Below the pieces are notes generated by a model, which had not been told where the DNA came from, did no database searches, and worked only from the letters and a program-made list of their open reading frames with translations. A DNA stretch of 37,496 nt from Desulfuromonas sp. (GTDB lineage Bacteria > Desulfobacterota > Desulfuromonadia > Desulfuromonadales > Geopsychrobacteraceae), in NCBI GenBank assembly GCA_002869665.1, contig PKUG01000091.1, positions 1 through 37,496 on the forward strand, given 5' to 3'. A program made the translations under genes and the position numbers. Shown piece by piece: positions 1 through 7,075 of the stretch (position 1 is its first letter; the number at the start of each line of letters is the position of its first letter).

Positions 1-732
1 CCGCTGTCCCGCCAAAGCTTCAGGGGCCTGCTTGCCATGCACCTGCACTTCACGGATGCGGGCCTGCACACCCGCAGGAAGCAATTCGAGGCTGTCTCCC
101 GGAACGATCCGACCGCTGTTCAAGGTGCCGGTAACAACGGTACCGAAGCCACTGATCGAAAAGCAGCGATCGACCGGCAAACGCACAGCGCCGGTTATTT
201 CCCTTACCGGAACCTGTTGCAGCTGCTCGCAAATGGTTTCCAGCAATGTATCAAGACCTTCACCGGTCAGCGACGAAACCCGGCAGCAGGGAGCGTTAGC
301 CAAAAAGCTGCCGGAAACCTGTTCGCTGATCTCTTCTTCGACGATATCGAGCCAGTCCGGCTCGACCAGGTCACACTTGGAAATGACCAGGATACCGTTC
401 TGCAGCTGCAGCAATTCCATGATCTGTAGATGCTCACGGGTCTGCGGCATGACTCCTTCGTTGGCGTCGACAACCAGCAGGACCAGGTCGATCCCGGCGA
501 TCCCGCTAAGCATCTGAGGGATGAATTTCTCGTGACCAGGCACGTCGACAACCCCGGCGATCTGCCCGTTACCGAGATCGAGCTTGGCAAATCCCAGCTC
601 GATGGAAATCCCCCGCGTCCGCTCCTCGGCCAGCCGGTCAGTCTCGGTTCCAGTCAGGGCACGGATCAACGCCGACTTACCGTGATCGACATGCCCCGCC
701 GTACCGATGATGTAATGCTTCTCTTCCGCCAC
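1..732 (-). CDS. selB: Selenocysteine-specific elongation factor SelB (N-terminal part, runs off the left edge)
   Basis: SelB is the GTPase that brings Sec-tRNA(Sec) to ribosomes at UGA codons with a SECIS element. The reading frame is open for 244 codons to the window edge, so the C-terminal winged-helix domains are not seen. Visible motifs are the G1 loop AGHVDHGKS near residues 12-20, the TRGISIELGFA stretch typical of SelB, the DVPGHEKF G3 motif, and a start of the second beta-barrel domain. The start is a GTG at 732, chosen because AAGGAT lies just upstream and the motifs begin at once (AEEKHYIIGTAGHVDHG). It follows selA on the same strand, but an unusual 318-bp gap holding an inverted-repeat unit separates them. 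The identification is secure. Confidence 0.95.
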   Translation of the reverse strand, partial: MAEEKHYIIGTAGHVDHGKSALIRALTGTETDRLAEERTRGISIELGFAKLDLGNGQIAGVVDVPGHEKFIPQMLSGIAGIDLVLLVVDANEGVMPQTREHLQIMELLQLQNGILVISKCDLVEPDWLDIVEEEISEQVSGSFLANAPCCRVSSLTGEGLDTLLETICEQLQQVPVREITGAVRLPVDRCFSISGFGTVVTGTLNSGRIVPGDSLELLPAGVQARIREVQVHGKQAPEALAGQR

Positions 733-770
733 AATTATCCTTTGTCGTTTCTGATCTTAAAAGCTGCTTA

Positions 771-1023
771 CCACTAAGGCACTAAGGACACCAAGAAAAC
801 ATGAAGATTATTGTTTCAGCCTCAAGACAAAGGCCTCGATAACGTCAGATGAAACAGATAAAGCCATTGAGATCCCCCAAAGGCCTTACACTCTGCTTTT
901 ATCCGCATTTGATCGTGAAGTCATCATGAAGAAAAAAATAGTTATCGATTTTATTTCTAAACTGAACGGCAAACAGTCCTTCAAGATATTTGCCTTTACT
1001 TCGTGTACTTAGTGCCTTAGTGG
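771..1023. repeat. MITE-like unit with terminal inverted repeats between selA and selB
   Basis: CCACTAAGGCACTAAG at 771-786 is exactly inverted at 1008-1023, and pairing continues inward with mismatches (ACAC, AAG) to about 25 bp per end. The 253-bp unit has no coding capacity that I can recognise. It fills almost the whole selB-selA gap (733-1050). The ends resemble the 'cactaaggacacaaag' family of dispersed repeats known from many bacterial genomes; that resemblance is from memory. Confidence 0.6.
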
Positions 1024-1050
1024 TGAAAAAATAGTGGTAAAAAAACTCTT

Positions 1051-2460
1051 CTACTCCGCCGCCCGGATCGCCGCAATCAGGATCTGCGCCAGCAGGTCCT
1101 CTTCCTGGTCGAAGACGGCGCGCAGGTTGACCAGCAGGCGGTCATTGCTGGAGCGAACGACCACTGCCGGCTCATAACCGCGCAGACGCCTGGCCAGATC
1201 CTGAATCCGCTCGTTCAGCGGGTTGATCTCGACCGCCCAGTCGGGCAGTTCAGTCAACGGCATCGCCCCACCGCCGACGCGCGACACATCCTCGATCAGC
1301 CGCACCTCAATCGGCAACTCCTCGTCACTAAGCCGCTGGAAGAGCTTCTCGCAGCGTTCCTTCTGCACGGCGGGATCGGCCGCGAACATGCGCAGCACCG
1401 GCAATTCCTCCTGCGCCCGCTCCGGCTTCAGGTAGAGGCGCAGGGTCGTCTCAAGGGCCGCGAGAGTGAGCTTGTCGATCCGCAGCGCCCGCGCCAGCGG
1501 ATGTTTGCGCATTTTGTCGAGCAGATCGGCACGACCGACGATGATTCCGGCCTGGGGGCCACCGAGCAGCTTGTCGCCACTGAAAGTGATAACATCGACA
1601 CCGGCCTGAACCACTTCCGGAACTGTCGGTTCCCGTTCCAGGCCGAAGCCGCTGAGATCGATCAACAGGCCGCTGCCGAGGTCTTCCATCAGCACCAGGT
1701 TATGCTGGCGGGCCAGCGGCAACAGGTCGCGGGCCGGGACGTCGCGGGTGAAGCCGACGATGCGGTAATTGCTGGTGTGAACCTTGAGCAGAATCGCGGT
1801 GTTCTCGTTGATCGCCGCTTCGTAATCGCGCAGATGGGTACGGTTTGAGGTGCCGACTTCGCAGAGTTTCAGCCCCCCGGCCTCCATGACGTCGGGGATG
1901 CGGAAAGCGCCGCCGATTTCGACCAGTTCACCGCGTGAGACAACCCCTTCCTTGCCGCGCCCGAGGGCGGTCAGAGCAAGGAGAACGGCGCCGGAGTTAT
2001 TGTTGACCACCAGCGCCGCCTCGGCGCCGGTCAGCCGGGTGATGATACTCTCGACGTGACTGTAGCGATGTCCGCGGCAGCCGCTGTCGAGTTCGAATTC
2101 AAGATTGGAATAGCCTTCGGAGACCATCTGGATGGCCCGCACCGCACTGTCGGCAAGCGGAGCTCGGCCGAGGTTGGTATGCAGCAGGGTGCCGGTGGCA
2201 TTGATGACCTTGCGCAGCGAGGGCTGGAGCAGGGCCTGGCATTTTTCAGCTGCGGCTGCGGCCACGCTCGCGGGGACCAAGCGGTCCGCGGTAACCGCAC
2301 CGCCGGCAAGAATCTCCTGGCGCAGCGCCATCACCGTATCCTGCACGGCGCCGGAAACCGCCTCCTGCGGCAGGAGGTCGACAAAGTCATTCAACACTGC
2401 TTCGCGCAAAACGCGATCGACGGCAGGCAGGTTTCTCAGCAGGTCCTGTCGGTCACTCAT
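1051..2460 (-). CDS. selA: L-seryl-tRNA(Sec) selenium transferase SelA
   Basis: SelA converts Ser-tRNA(Sec) to Sec-tRNA(Sec) with selenophosphate, as a cytosolic PLP-dependent decamer. The protein (469 aa from the chosen start) has the family signatures INATGTLLHTNLGRAPL near residue 86, NNNSGAVLLAL near 153, and the PLP-lysine motif TFSGDKLLGGPQ with the lysine at about 297. Length is normal for the family. Two upstream starts exist (GTG at 2472, ATG at 2466); the ATG at 2460 has GAGG six bases before it and gives the usual N-terminus. It lies upstream of selB on the same strand, so the two together make the selenocysteine insertion machinery. No selenoprotein gene is evident in the window. 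Confidence 0.95.
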   Translation of the reverse strand: MSDRQDLLRNLPAVDRVLREAVLNDFVDLLPQEAVSGAVQDTVMALRQEILAGGAVTADRLVPASVAAAAAEKCQALLQPSLRKVINATGTLLHTNLGRAPLADSAVRAIQMVSEGYSNLEFELDSGCRGHRYSHVESIITRLTGAEAALVVNNNSGAVLLALTALGRGKEGVVSRGELVEIGGAFRIPDVMEAGGLKLCEVGTSNRTHLRDYEAAINENTAILLKVHTSNYRIVGFTRDVPARDLLPLARQHNLVLMEDLGSGLLIDLSGFGLEREPTVPEVVQAGVDVITFSGDKLLGGPQAGIIVGRADLLDKMRKHPLARALRIDKLTLAALETTLRLYLKPERAQEELPVLRMFAADPAVQKERCEKLFQRLSDEELPIEVRLIEDVSRVGGGAMPLTELPDWAVEINPLNERIQDLARRLRGYEPAVVVRSSNDRLLVNLRAVFDQEEDLLAQILIAAIRAAE

Positions 2461-2668
2461 GGCCATCCTCACTCGTGGTCGTTAAGGGTCCGGATTTTTC
2501 CGCCCGCGACTATAGCATGTCATTCTGAAAATGGCTATGCCTTCAATATGATAAGATTCCCGCGTTTTTTCGCGCGCCTGGAGCGATTTCATTTGTGCAG
2601 TCACCCCGTGGCCACAAGCCGGTTTGACGAAAAAGAAACCACCGGCCTTCACAACGGCGTTTTTCCTG

Positions 2669-2698
2669 TTGACACCCAAATCGCTGTTTTGCTATAAC
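2669..2698 (+). promoter_or_regulatory. Sigma-70 promoter of tRNA-Ala
   Basis: TTGACA at 2669-2674 and TATAAC at 2693-2698 with an 18-bp spacer; the mature tRNA begins 11 bases after the -10 box. Confidence 0.75.
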
Positions 2699-2709
2699 TC
2701 GCCACCTAC

Positions 2710-2785
2710 GGGGCTGTAGCTCAGTTGGGAGAGCGTTTGACTGGCAGTCAAAAGGTCCGCGGTTCGATCCCGCGTAGCTCCACCA
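2710..2785 (+). tRNA. tRNA-Ala (anticodon GGC)
   Basis: A 76-nt cloverleaf with encoded CCA. The acceptor stem carries the G3-U70 pair that identifies alanine tRNAs; the anticodon stem TTTGA/TCAAA closes the loop CTGGCAG, giving anticodon GGC; the T-arm has GGTTCGATCC. The last 48 bases are duplicated perfectly at 14206-14253, so this gene is the insertion site of the adjoining 11.5-kb element and remains intact after integration. Confidence 0.97.
2738..2785 (+). repeat. Left attachment site (attL), within the tRNA-Ala 3' half
   Basis: 48 bp identical to 14206-14253, from the anticodon stem (TGACTGGCAG) through the CCA end. The tRNA stays whole because the element supplies or restores the same 3' half. 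Confidence 0.95.
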
Positions 2786-2794
2786 TAGAAAATT

Positions 2795-2828
2795 AAGCAC
2801 TTAGCGATTTATCGTTAAGTGCTTTTTT
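2795..2828 (+). terminator. Rho-independent terminator after tRNA-Ala
   Basis: AAGCACTTAGCGAT pairs with ATCGTTAAGTGCTT (13 Watson-Crick pairs and one G-T), followed by a run of T. It lies inside the element, just after attL. Confidence 0.85.
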
Positions 2829-2844
2829 CTTTTCAAACCCTTTG

Positions 2845-2867
2845 GGTGCCAAGATAGGTGCCAAGAT
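2845..2867 (+). repeat. Arm-type repeats near attL (2 x GGTGCCAAGAT)
   Basis: GGTGCCAAGAT occurs at 2845-2855 and 2857-2867 with a 12-bp period. The same 11-mer occurs three times next to the other att site (14069-14112). Paired repeats inside both ends of an element are what tyrosine integrases bind with their N-terminal domain; the role is inferred. Confidence 0.65.
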
Positions 2868-2999
2868 TTATTTTTCTGCCATGTTTTTGTTACCTTAGAA
2901 CCTCGATTTTCTAATCTTGACGACTCCCCCATTTCTTCAAATTTCAGATACCAAATAAAGTAACAACTAGGCTGTTTTGAATGGTTTTTGCATTCTTGC

Positions 3000-3412
3000 A
3001 CCAGTTCCCTAAAAATCAAACGGAGCCACAAACCGGGGCTTGCATTCCCGCACAGGGGGACAGACCTAGAAGGACCCGTCGCGCCGTATCACTTCCGGAT
3101 GCTTTCCAGCTATCCAACCGGCAACAGAGGCTAGGACGGGGGAATTTTTCGCGGATGTTTGAACAGTTCAAGGGGCGCGGGGTCCCAAGATATAGGCGGC
3201 GGGGTGATCGTCGCTTGTGCGGGCGTTCAGGCGGCGGAATGATCCCCCCGGCGGATGTCTCGCCATTCGCCGGGGGTGCTGTTCGATGGGTTTGCTGTTT
3301 TAACCGGCGGGCAGCAGAAACGTCTGATTTATCCTAAGGTGATCCAGGAAAGAGTTACAGTAGGACTTACAGGAAAGCCCCGACACTGAAAAAATGTTGG
3401 GGCTTCATTTTT
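3000..3412 (+). ncRNA. Candidate structured noncoding transcript (unidentified)
   Basis: A GC-rich segment in AT-rich surroundings, between 2786 and 3523 where I find no convincing gene. It ends in a strong plus-strand terminator with no plus-strand gene in front of it. Possible helices are CCCCCGGCG (3245-3253) with CGCCGGGGG (3268-3276), CGTCGC (3209-3214) with GCGGCG (3231-3236), TTGAA/TTCAA around 3150, and CCCGTC (3075-3080) with GACGGG (3135-3140). One 118-codon frame (2981-3337) crosses it but is Arg/Gly-rich and unlike a real protein. I do not recognise a known RNA family (not tmRNA, not group II domain V). GC-rich sequence forms chance helices easily, so this is a lead only. Confidence 0.3.
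3375..3412 (+). terminator. Rho-independent terminator
   Basis: AAGCCCCGACA pairs with TGTTGGGGCTT (one G-T) around a 9-base loop, followed by CATTTTT. The T-rich side is on the plus strand, where no gene precedes it. Confidence 0.75.
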
Positions 3413-3523
3413 ACTGAAAATGGTGATTTGTAATATAGGAGACGTTTTGTCTTTTTGAATTACTTAAGAGCGTCCCCCTTTCCATGCACGTAAATTCCTA
3501 TCTCCAGGGAGGAGTGTATTCAA

Positions 3524-3571
3524 ATGAGAAAGATCAGTTTGACTATTCGCCTAAAGACATTGGTTTGTTAG
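3524..3571 (+). pseudogene. 15-codon remnant with a strong ribosome binding site
   Basis: GGGAGGAG stands nine bases before an ATG that reads MRKISLTIRLKTLVC and then stops. The peptide resembles the first residues of methyl-accepting chemotaxis proteins (M-K-x-L-x-x-R-L-x-x-L-V pattern), and the frame ends inside the inverted repeat that opens the next unit at 3567. It may be the 5' stub of a gene cut by that insertion, or a leader peptide. Weakly supported. Confidence 0.25.
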
Positions 3572-4349
3572 GCATCATTATTAAACATTAGACAAGATGC
3601 CAATGCTGGGCTTAAGTGTTAGACCCAGTTCTCGTGCAACCGCCCAGTAAAGAGCAGTGTCGGCTGCAACAATTGGGCGTTGGATCTTGGTTTCAAGTTC
3701 AGAAATAATGTCGAGAGTTCTTGCTCCTGCCCCTGTTACTACAATTGCTTCCGCGCTGGAAGCGGCCCCAGCAGAAAAAGCGATCGAATTGCTTGTCAGT
3801 TCATTTGTCATGGACCAGCCAAAATCTTCGATCTTTATTCCTGGGCCAGCAACTCCTTGGTCTGAAAGCGACGAAACATGCACCACGTCAAAACCACACA
3901 GATTCATAAAATATGAGAAGCCGTCACGCCAGACATTGTCGTAGTACGTACAATTTACAGCGATTTTATTAACACCTAGTTCCCTAAGGGCATCAACCAT
4001 AGCAAGGCTTGTCATGAGGGCAGGAAGTTCTGTAGCGCTTGTTATGGCCTCTTCTCTGTAACGTGCCTCTGCTTCCGACTGAGCGCAAGCCCACGCAAAT
4101 GGGCTGCCAACCTGCGCAATGAGTTCGCAACCCATTGCTTTTAAACTTCTTGCACATAAATTGAGTTCATTCTGAGTGGTTGCGATAGTCTCCAGCCGAT
4201 AGTCAAATTCTGGAAGAAGAAGAGGCGCTTGCTGAGTTAGAACACATTCTTCAACCACTGTGGGGAACTCGGAAGGAGCCGGATCAAACCAAGCTGGTGC
4301 GCTGATAAAACCAATTTTGGTTTTGTTGTTCATAGTTCAGATGCCTAAC
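3567..4349. repeat. 10-bp inverted repeats boxing a single gene (cassette-like unit)
   Basis: GTTAGGCATC at 3567-3576 and its exact reverse complement GATGCCTAAC at 4340-4349 sit 4 bp after the stop codon and 6 bp before the start codon of the enclosed gene. Their outer seven bases fit the integron core consensus GTTRRRY/RYYYAAC, in the correct orientation for a gene cassette read on the minus strand. No full-length attC (55 bp or more) is visible next to them, so this is a cassette-like box, not a proven cassette. Confidence 0.5.
3581..4333 (-). CDS. Asp/Glu racemase-superfamily protein (arylmalonate decarboxylase / maleate isomerase-like)
   Basis: 250 aa, the usual size of the arylmalonate decarboxylase / maleate isomerase branch of the Asp/Glu racemase superfamily. 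Family-like segments are CELIAQVGSPFAWA (69-82), VNCTYYDNV (126-134) and VVTGAGARTLDIISELE (198-214), followed by RPIVAADTALYW (219-230). Enzymes of this fold use one or two cysteines; arylmalonate decarboxylase keeps one, in an SCGG motif. Here the first position is Gly76, as in the decarboxylase, but the second aligns with Gly201, so no obvious catalytic cysteine remains. The gene is alone, on the minus strand, tightly enclosed by 10-bp inverted repeats. Fold assignment is fairly sure; activity and substrate are unknown and it may be inactive or differently catalytic. Confidence 0.75.
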   Translation of the reverse strand: MNNKTKIGFISAPAWFDPAPSEFPTVVEECVLTQQAPLLLPEFDYRLETIATTQNELNLCARSLKAMGCELIAQVGSPFAWACAQSEAEARYREEAITSATELPALMTSLAMVDALRELGVNKIAVNCTYYDNVWRDGFSYFMNLCGFDVVHVSSLSDQGVAGPGIKIEDFGWSMTNELTSNSIAFSAGAASSAEAIVVTGAGARTLDIISELETKIQRPIVAADTALYWAVARELGLTLKPSIGILSNV

Positions 4350-4463
4350 TAGTTAATAAGAAGCGATTGCCTTTATACCACTTTGTAAGATTCAGTTCAC
4401 CAAGGGAAATCCAGAGTTTTACTGTCCACCAAGACAAATAGGAAACTGTAGCCAAGTTTGAAA

Positions 4464-4491
4464 CAAAAAAACGGCCACCTGGATGACCGTT
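4464..4491 (-). terminator. Rho-independent terminator of the upstream minus-strand gene
   Basis: On the minus strand AACGGTCA pairs with TGGCCGTT (one G-T), six-base loop, then seven T. It follows the small gene ending at 4627. The rest of 4350-4626 shows no gene. Confidence 0.7.
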
Positions 4492-4626
4492 ACTATTTAT
4501 CCTGTTATTTCTATTCTTGGGTCAAAATACCCTCAATCTTCAGGTCTCTTATAAGGGCTGCAATATGAGAAAAGTCCCTCCAGTGCAAAAGGGTCGAATA
4601 TCTTCAAAAACCATTTAATTACCACT

Positions 4627-5010
4627 TTATTTTACAAAAGAGGATTCATCTCTTCTGATTAATTTTTCCACCTCTTCTCTGCTGCTTACAATAATTAATG
4701 GAACAGAGTTTACGATAATTTTAGAAAATGAATGTAGAAATGCTTTAAGAATATTATCATTTGTAACAATATAATGAGTGACGTGAGGAGCACGACTCTT
4801 AACATCGGCACACATTTCAGCGCTTCTTATTGCATCTTTTGCTTGATAGGTGAATTTTTGACAATTAGTAAAATCTGAAAGAATATAACGATAATTCTTA
4901 AGGGCGACTAACTCGAAAATTTCTTTCTGTACAGAATGAATATCCGTGCTGTGTACGTTGCCAGAATACTCTATAATAATTTTATTGTCCTCTAGTGAAA
5001 TTATATACAT
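4627..5010 (-). CDS. SpoIIAA/STAS-like small protein, function unknown
   Basis: 127 aa with no signal peptide or membrane segment. The pattern resembles SpoIIAA/STAS-like domains: an N-terminal strand (IIIEYSGNVHSTDIHS), a helix (VQKEIFELVA), then YRYILSDFTNCQKF, where the conserved 'ilsDf' strand would be, another helix, and a strand pair near HYIVTND. Such domains serve as anti-sigma antagonists or membrane-associated regulators, but no partner kinase, sigma factor or phosphatase lies nearby. Very AT-rich compared with the replication genes to the right. It stands alone and has its own terminator. The gene call is good; the domain assignment is tentative. Confidence 0.6.
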   Translation of the reverse strand: MYIISLEDNKIIIEYSGNVHSTDIHSVQKEIFELVALKNYRYILSDFTNCQKFTYQAKDAIRSAEMCADVKSRAPHVTHYIVTNDNILKAFLHSFSKIIVNSVPLIIVSSREEVEKLIRRDESSFVK

Positions 5011-5217
5011 CGCTGTCCACTCCGACCATAAAAGTTATTTTTATTACATTTACTTTCCTGAATGAACAAATATTGATGAGTTTTATCTTGTCGATTTTCT
5101 TCATAGCGTAAGAATGATTATACATTATTTTTCCGATTTCACCCCCCCTGCAATCTGAGAATCGCCTGCGCATTCGGTACATTTTTATGAACTCACTATC
5201 GAAGAAAGGAGAGGATC

Positions 5218-5790
5218 ATGGTAATGAAAATTGGTTATGCGCGGGTCAGTACCTCTGGGCAAAATCTTGATCTTCAATTGGATCGTCTGGCTGACTGTGA
5301 CCGCATCTACAGAGAAAAGGTCTCGGCAGCTTCTACGAAAAACCGACCTGAGCTAAAGAACGCTCTCGACTTTGTCCGAGAGGAAGACGTGTTCATAGTG
5401 ACGAAGTTGGATCGGCTAGCTCGGTCAGTTGTTGATCTGTCCAACATCGTTCAGCGGCTGGAAGATAAAAAAGTTGATCTTGTCGTTCTTGATCAGGGAA
5501 TCGACACCACAACAATCTATGGCAAGCTGCAGTTCAACATCCTTGCTGCTATAGGCGAATTTGAACGGGGCCTGATTCGTGAACGCTCACGGGAGGGTCG
5601 AGACAAAGCAAAATACAGGGGTGTGAAGTTCGGTGCGAGACCAAAACTCTCGTCAGGGGATACCCAGTCACTCGTGCAGGATTTTATGACACCCGGATTG
5701 AGTAAGCGGGAATTAGCCGAACTCTATGGGATCAGCATATCCTCAGTATACCGATTGTTTGATGAAAACAGACCTGCCGATGCAGCTTAA
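5218..5790 (+). CDS. Serine recombinase (resolvase/invertase family)
   Basis: 190 aa, normal for small serine recombinases. The N-terminal catalytic domain has YARVSTSGQNLDLQLDRL with nucleophile Ser11 and Arg9, and KLDRLARS (63-70) with the conserved arginines. The long E helix follows (LQFNILAAIGEFERGLIRERSREG), and the C-terminus holds a helix-turn-helix (SKRELAELYGISISSVYRLF, about 160-180). Such enzymes resolve cointegrates or invert DNA. No transposase or invertible segment is recognisable around it, so the target is unknown; a res site could lie in the 5011-5217 gap. ATG 5218 has AAGGAG six bases upstream; ATG 5224 is a possible alternative. It is the only plus-strand gene of the element and is closed by a strong terminator. 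Confidence 0.9.
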   Translation: MVMKIGYARVSTSGQNLDLQLDRLADCDRIYREKVSAASTKNRPELKNALDFVREEDVFIVTKLDRLARSVVDLSNIVQRLEDKKVDLVVLDQGIDTTTIYGKLQFNILAAIGEFERGLIRERSREGRDKAKYRGVKFGARPKLSSGDTQSLVQDFMTPGLSKRELAELYGISISSVYRLFDENRPADAA

Positions 5791-5795
5791 AGACA

Positions 5796-5829
5796 AAGGC
5801 CACCCGTAATAATCAGGTGGCCTTTTTTC
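5796..5829 (+). terminator. Rho-independent terminator of the recombinase gene
   Basis: AAGGCCACC pairs with GGTGGCCTT, followed by a run of six T. The next 230 bp (to 6058) show no gene or clear signal. Confidence 0.85.
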
Positions 5830-6058
5830 TGAGTAAAAAGTCTCCGAAATGTCTCTATCTATCAGAAACCACTTATCAGCTGACACGAGGGGGCTTTCCC
5901 ATGTTAAAACCCGTGATTTTTTGAGAATCATCTTCCTCAGTTTTGACAGATTCTTTGGACGTGTTTTAGAGCGCTTTCAACCAACCTTTGCAGCATTCAT
6001 TGTTGTATATTCCATCAGATTTGTTCGTTCTCTTCCTTCCTGATAAGAGCCGACAAAC

Positions 6059-6946
6059 TTAACGGCCCTGTCTGGACCAAACCTTCTTCTCTTCTACATA
6101 CTTTTTTGAAGGGTCCGCAAATTCGGGGTAAAACCCTTCTTTTGGCAATAAACCCTCTCTGCTTCTGTGCTTTCGGACATTAGCATAATAAACAGTTTGT
6201 GCAGGGTGATGAAATGAACGGCTCAAGAAGGATCTATAAATACCATATTTAAAATAACTAGTTTTATCGCTCAAAGTATGTCCTTTGATATTTACTTTCT
6301 GTCCTCCATTTACCCAAACCTTGAAAAAACCATCTCGAGAACGAGACCAGTGGGCGTGAACTTCTATTTTGTGCCAACGTCCACGTAGATCTGACTCACT
6401 AATCAAGGGATAATACCTCTTCGTCAACTGGTTATCTAACCACAACCCGCCTTTGTGATTTTGAAACATGAAAGCAGGATTTCTGCCGTTCAGTTGATGG
6501 AATTGGCCAAGAGCTACTTTTGCAGGATAGATATTTGGGTAATCTTCGGGGACAAACATATGCCACCCATACCACCAGGTTTCACCTTCTTCGTTTGGGT
6601 ATGACAAGGCATCTTCAGAAAGTTCTGATCTTTCCCGATCATTTTTGCAGTCGCTCCAACCCATTTCTTGGCCACAATCGCCAGGGCGAACTTCAAATCT
6701 TTCGACCACAGAAACGGGAGCATAGCCAGTTGGATCATTAATTGCCAAATAACCGTATGTTTTTGTATTTAGTGATCGATGAAAATTAAAAAATCCCTTA
6801 TTGAAATCAGAGTCTTCAACAATTTCGTATTCCTGAGAATTGAGATTGGCTACAAATGGAGGCAACACTGATGGAGTCAAATCGTCCAGAGTTGGAGCAC
6901 AACCCCAAAACGCAAACAATACAAGGCTTAAAATGATCAAACGCAT
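6059..6946 (-). CDS. Polysaccharide-lyase-like lipoprotein (heparin lyase I-like family)
   Basis: 295 aa from the chosen start; an upstream ATG at 6991 is open, but ATG 6946 has a perfect GGAGG and begins a signal peptide (MRLIILSLVLFAFWGC) with a lipobox-like cysteine at residue 16. The mature part matches the heparin lyase I-like jelly-roll family (Pfam Polysacc_lyase): RSEL at 106-109, YGWHMFVPEDYP at 126-137, LGQFHQ at 146-151, WHKIEVHAHW at 191-200 and WVNG near 211. The protein would be exported and lipid-anchored, and could cleave or bind an acidic extracellular or capsular polysaccharide. It is low-GC, faces the same way as the core operon, and is likely cargo. Family assignment is from motif memory; the substrate cannot be told. 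Confidence 0.72.
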   Translation of the reverse strand: MRLIILSLVLFAFWGCAPTLDDLTPSVLPPFVANLNSQEYEIVEDSDFNKGFFNFHRSLNTKTYGYLAINDPTGYAPVSVVERFEVRPGDCGQEMGWSDCKNDRERSELSEDALSYPNEEGETWWYGWHMFVPEDYPNIYPAKVALGQFHQLNGRNPAFMFQNHKGGLWLDNQLTKRYYPLISESDLRGRWHKIEVHAHWSRSRDGFFKVWVNGGQKVNIKGHTLSDKTSYFKYGIYRSFLSRSFHHPAQTVYYANVRKHRSREGLLPKEGFYPEFADPSKKYVEEKKVWSRQGR

Positions 6947-7016
6947 TTGTCCTCCTTTTTTGTGTCTTACTGGATTTTTAAATCTTCTCATAAGTTTTGC
7001 TGAATTTCAATTTAAG

Positions 7017-7045
7017 AGAAATTTCGGACAAAATTTGAAATTTCT
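7017..7045. promoter_or_regulatory. 9-bp inverted repeat upstream of the lipoprotein gene
   Basis: AGAAATTTC at 7017-7025 and GAAATTTCT at 7037-7045, 70-100 bp before the start at 6946. Possible operator or 5'-UTR hairpin; AT-rich, so chance is possible. Confidence 0.35.
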
Positions 7046-7075
7046 AGAAACTCTGACTTCTGAGAAACCATTGGA

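Noticed and set aside
1-2460. Selenoprotein gene near selA-selB (in-frame TGA with SECIS)
   Set aside because: I found no frame in the window interrupted by a single TGA within a known selenoprotein family.
2981-3337. 118-codon frame as a protein gene
   Set aside because: Arg/Gly/Pro-rich with no domain, no good ribosome binding site, and it crosses the abrupt AT-to-GC change; kept only as part of the candidate RNA region.
5743-6043. Short frames on both strands after the recombinase gene
   Set aside because: They overlap the terminator or have no ribosome binding site and no protein-like pattern.
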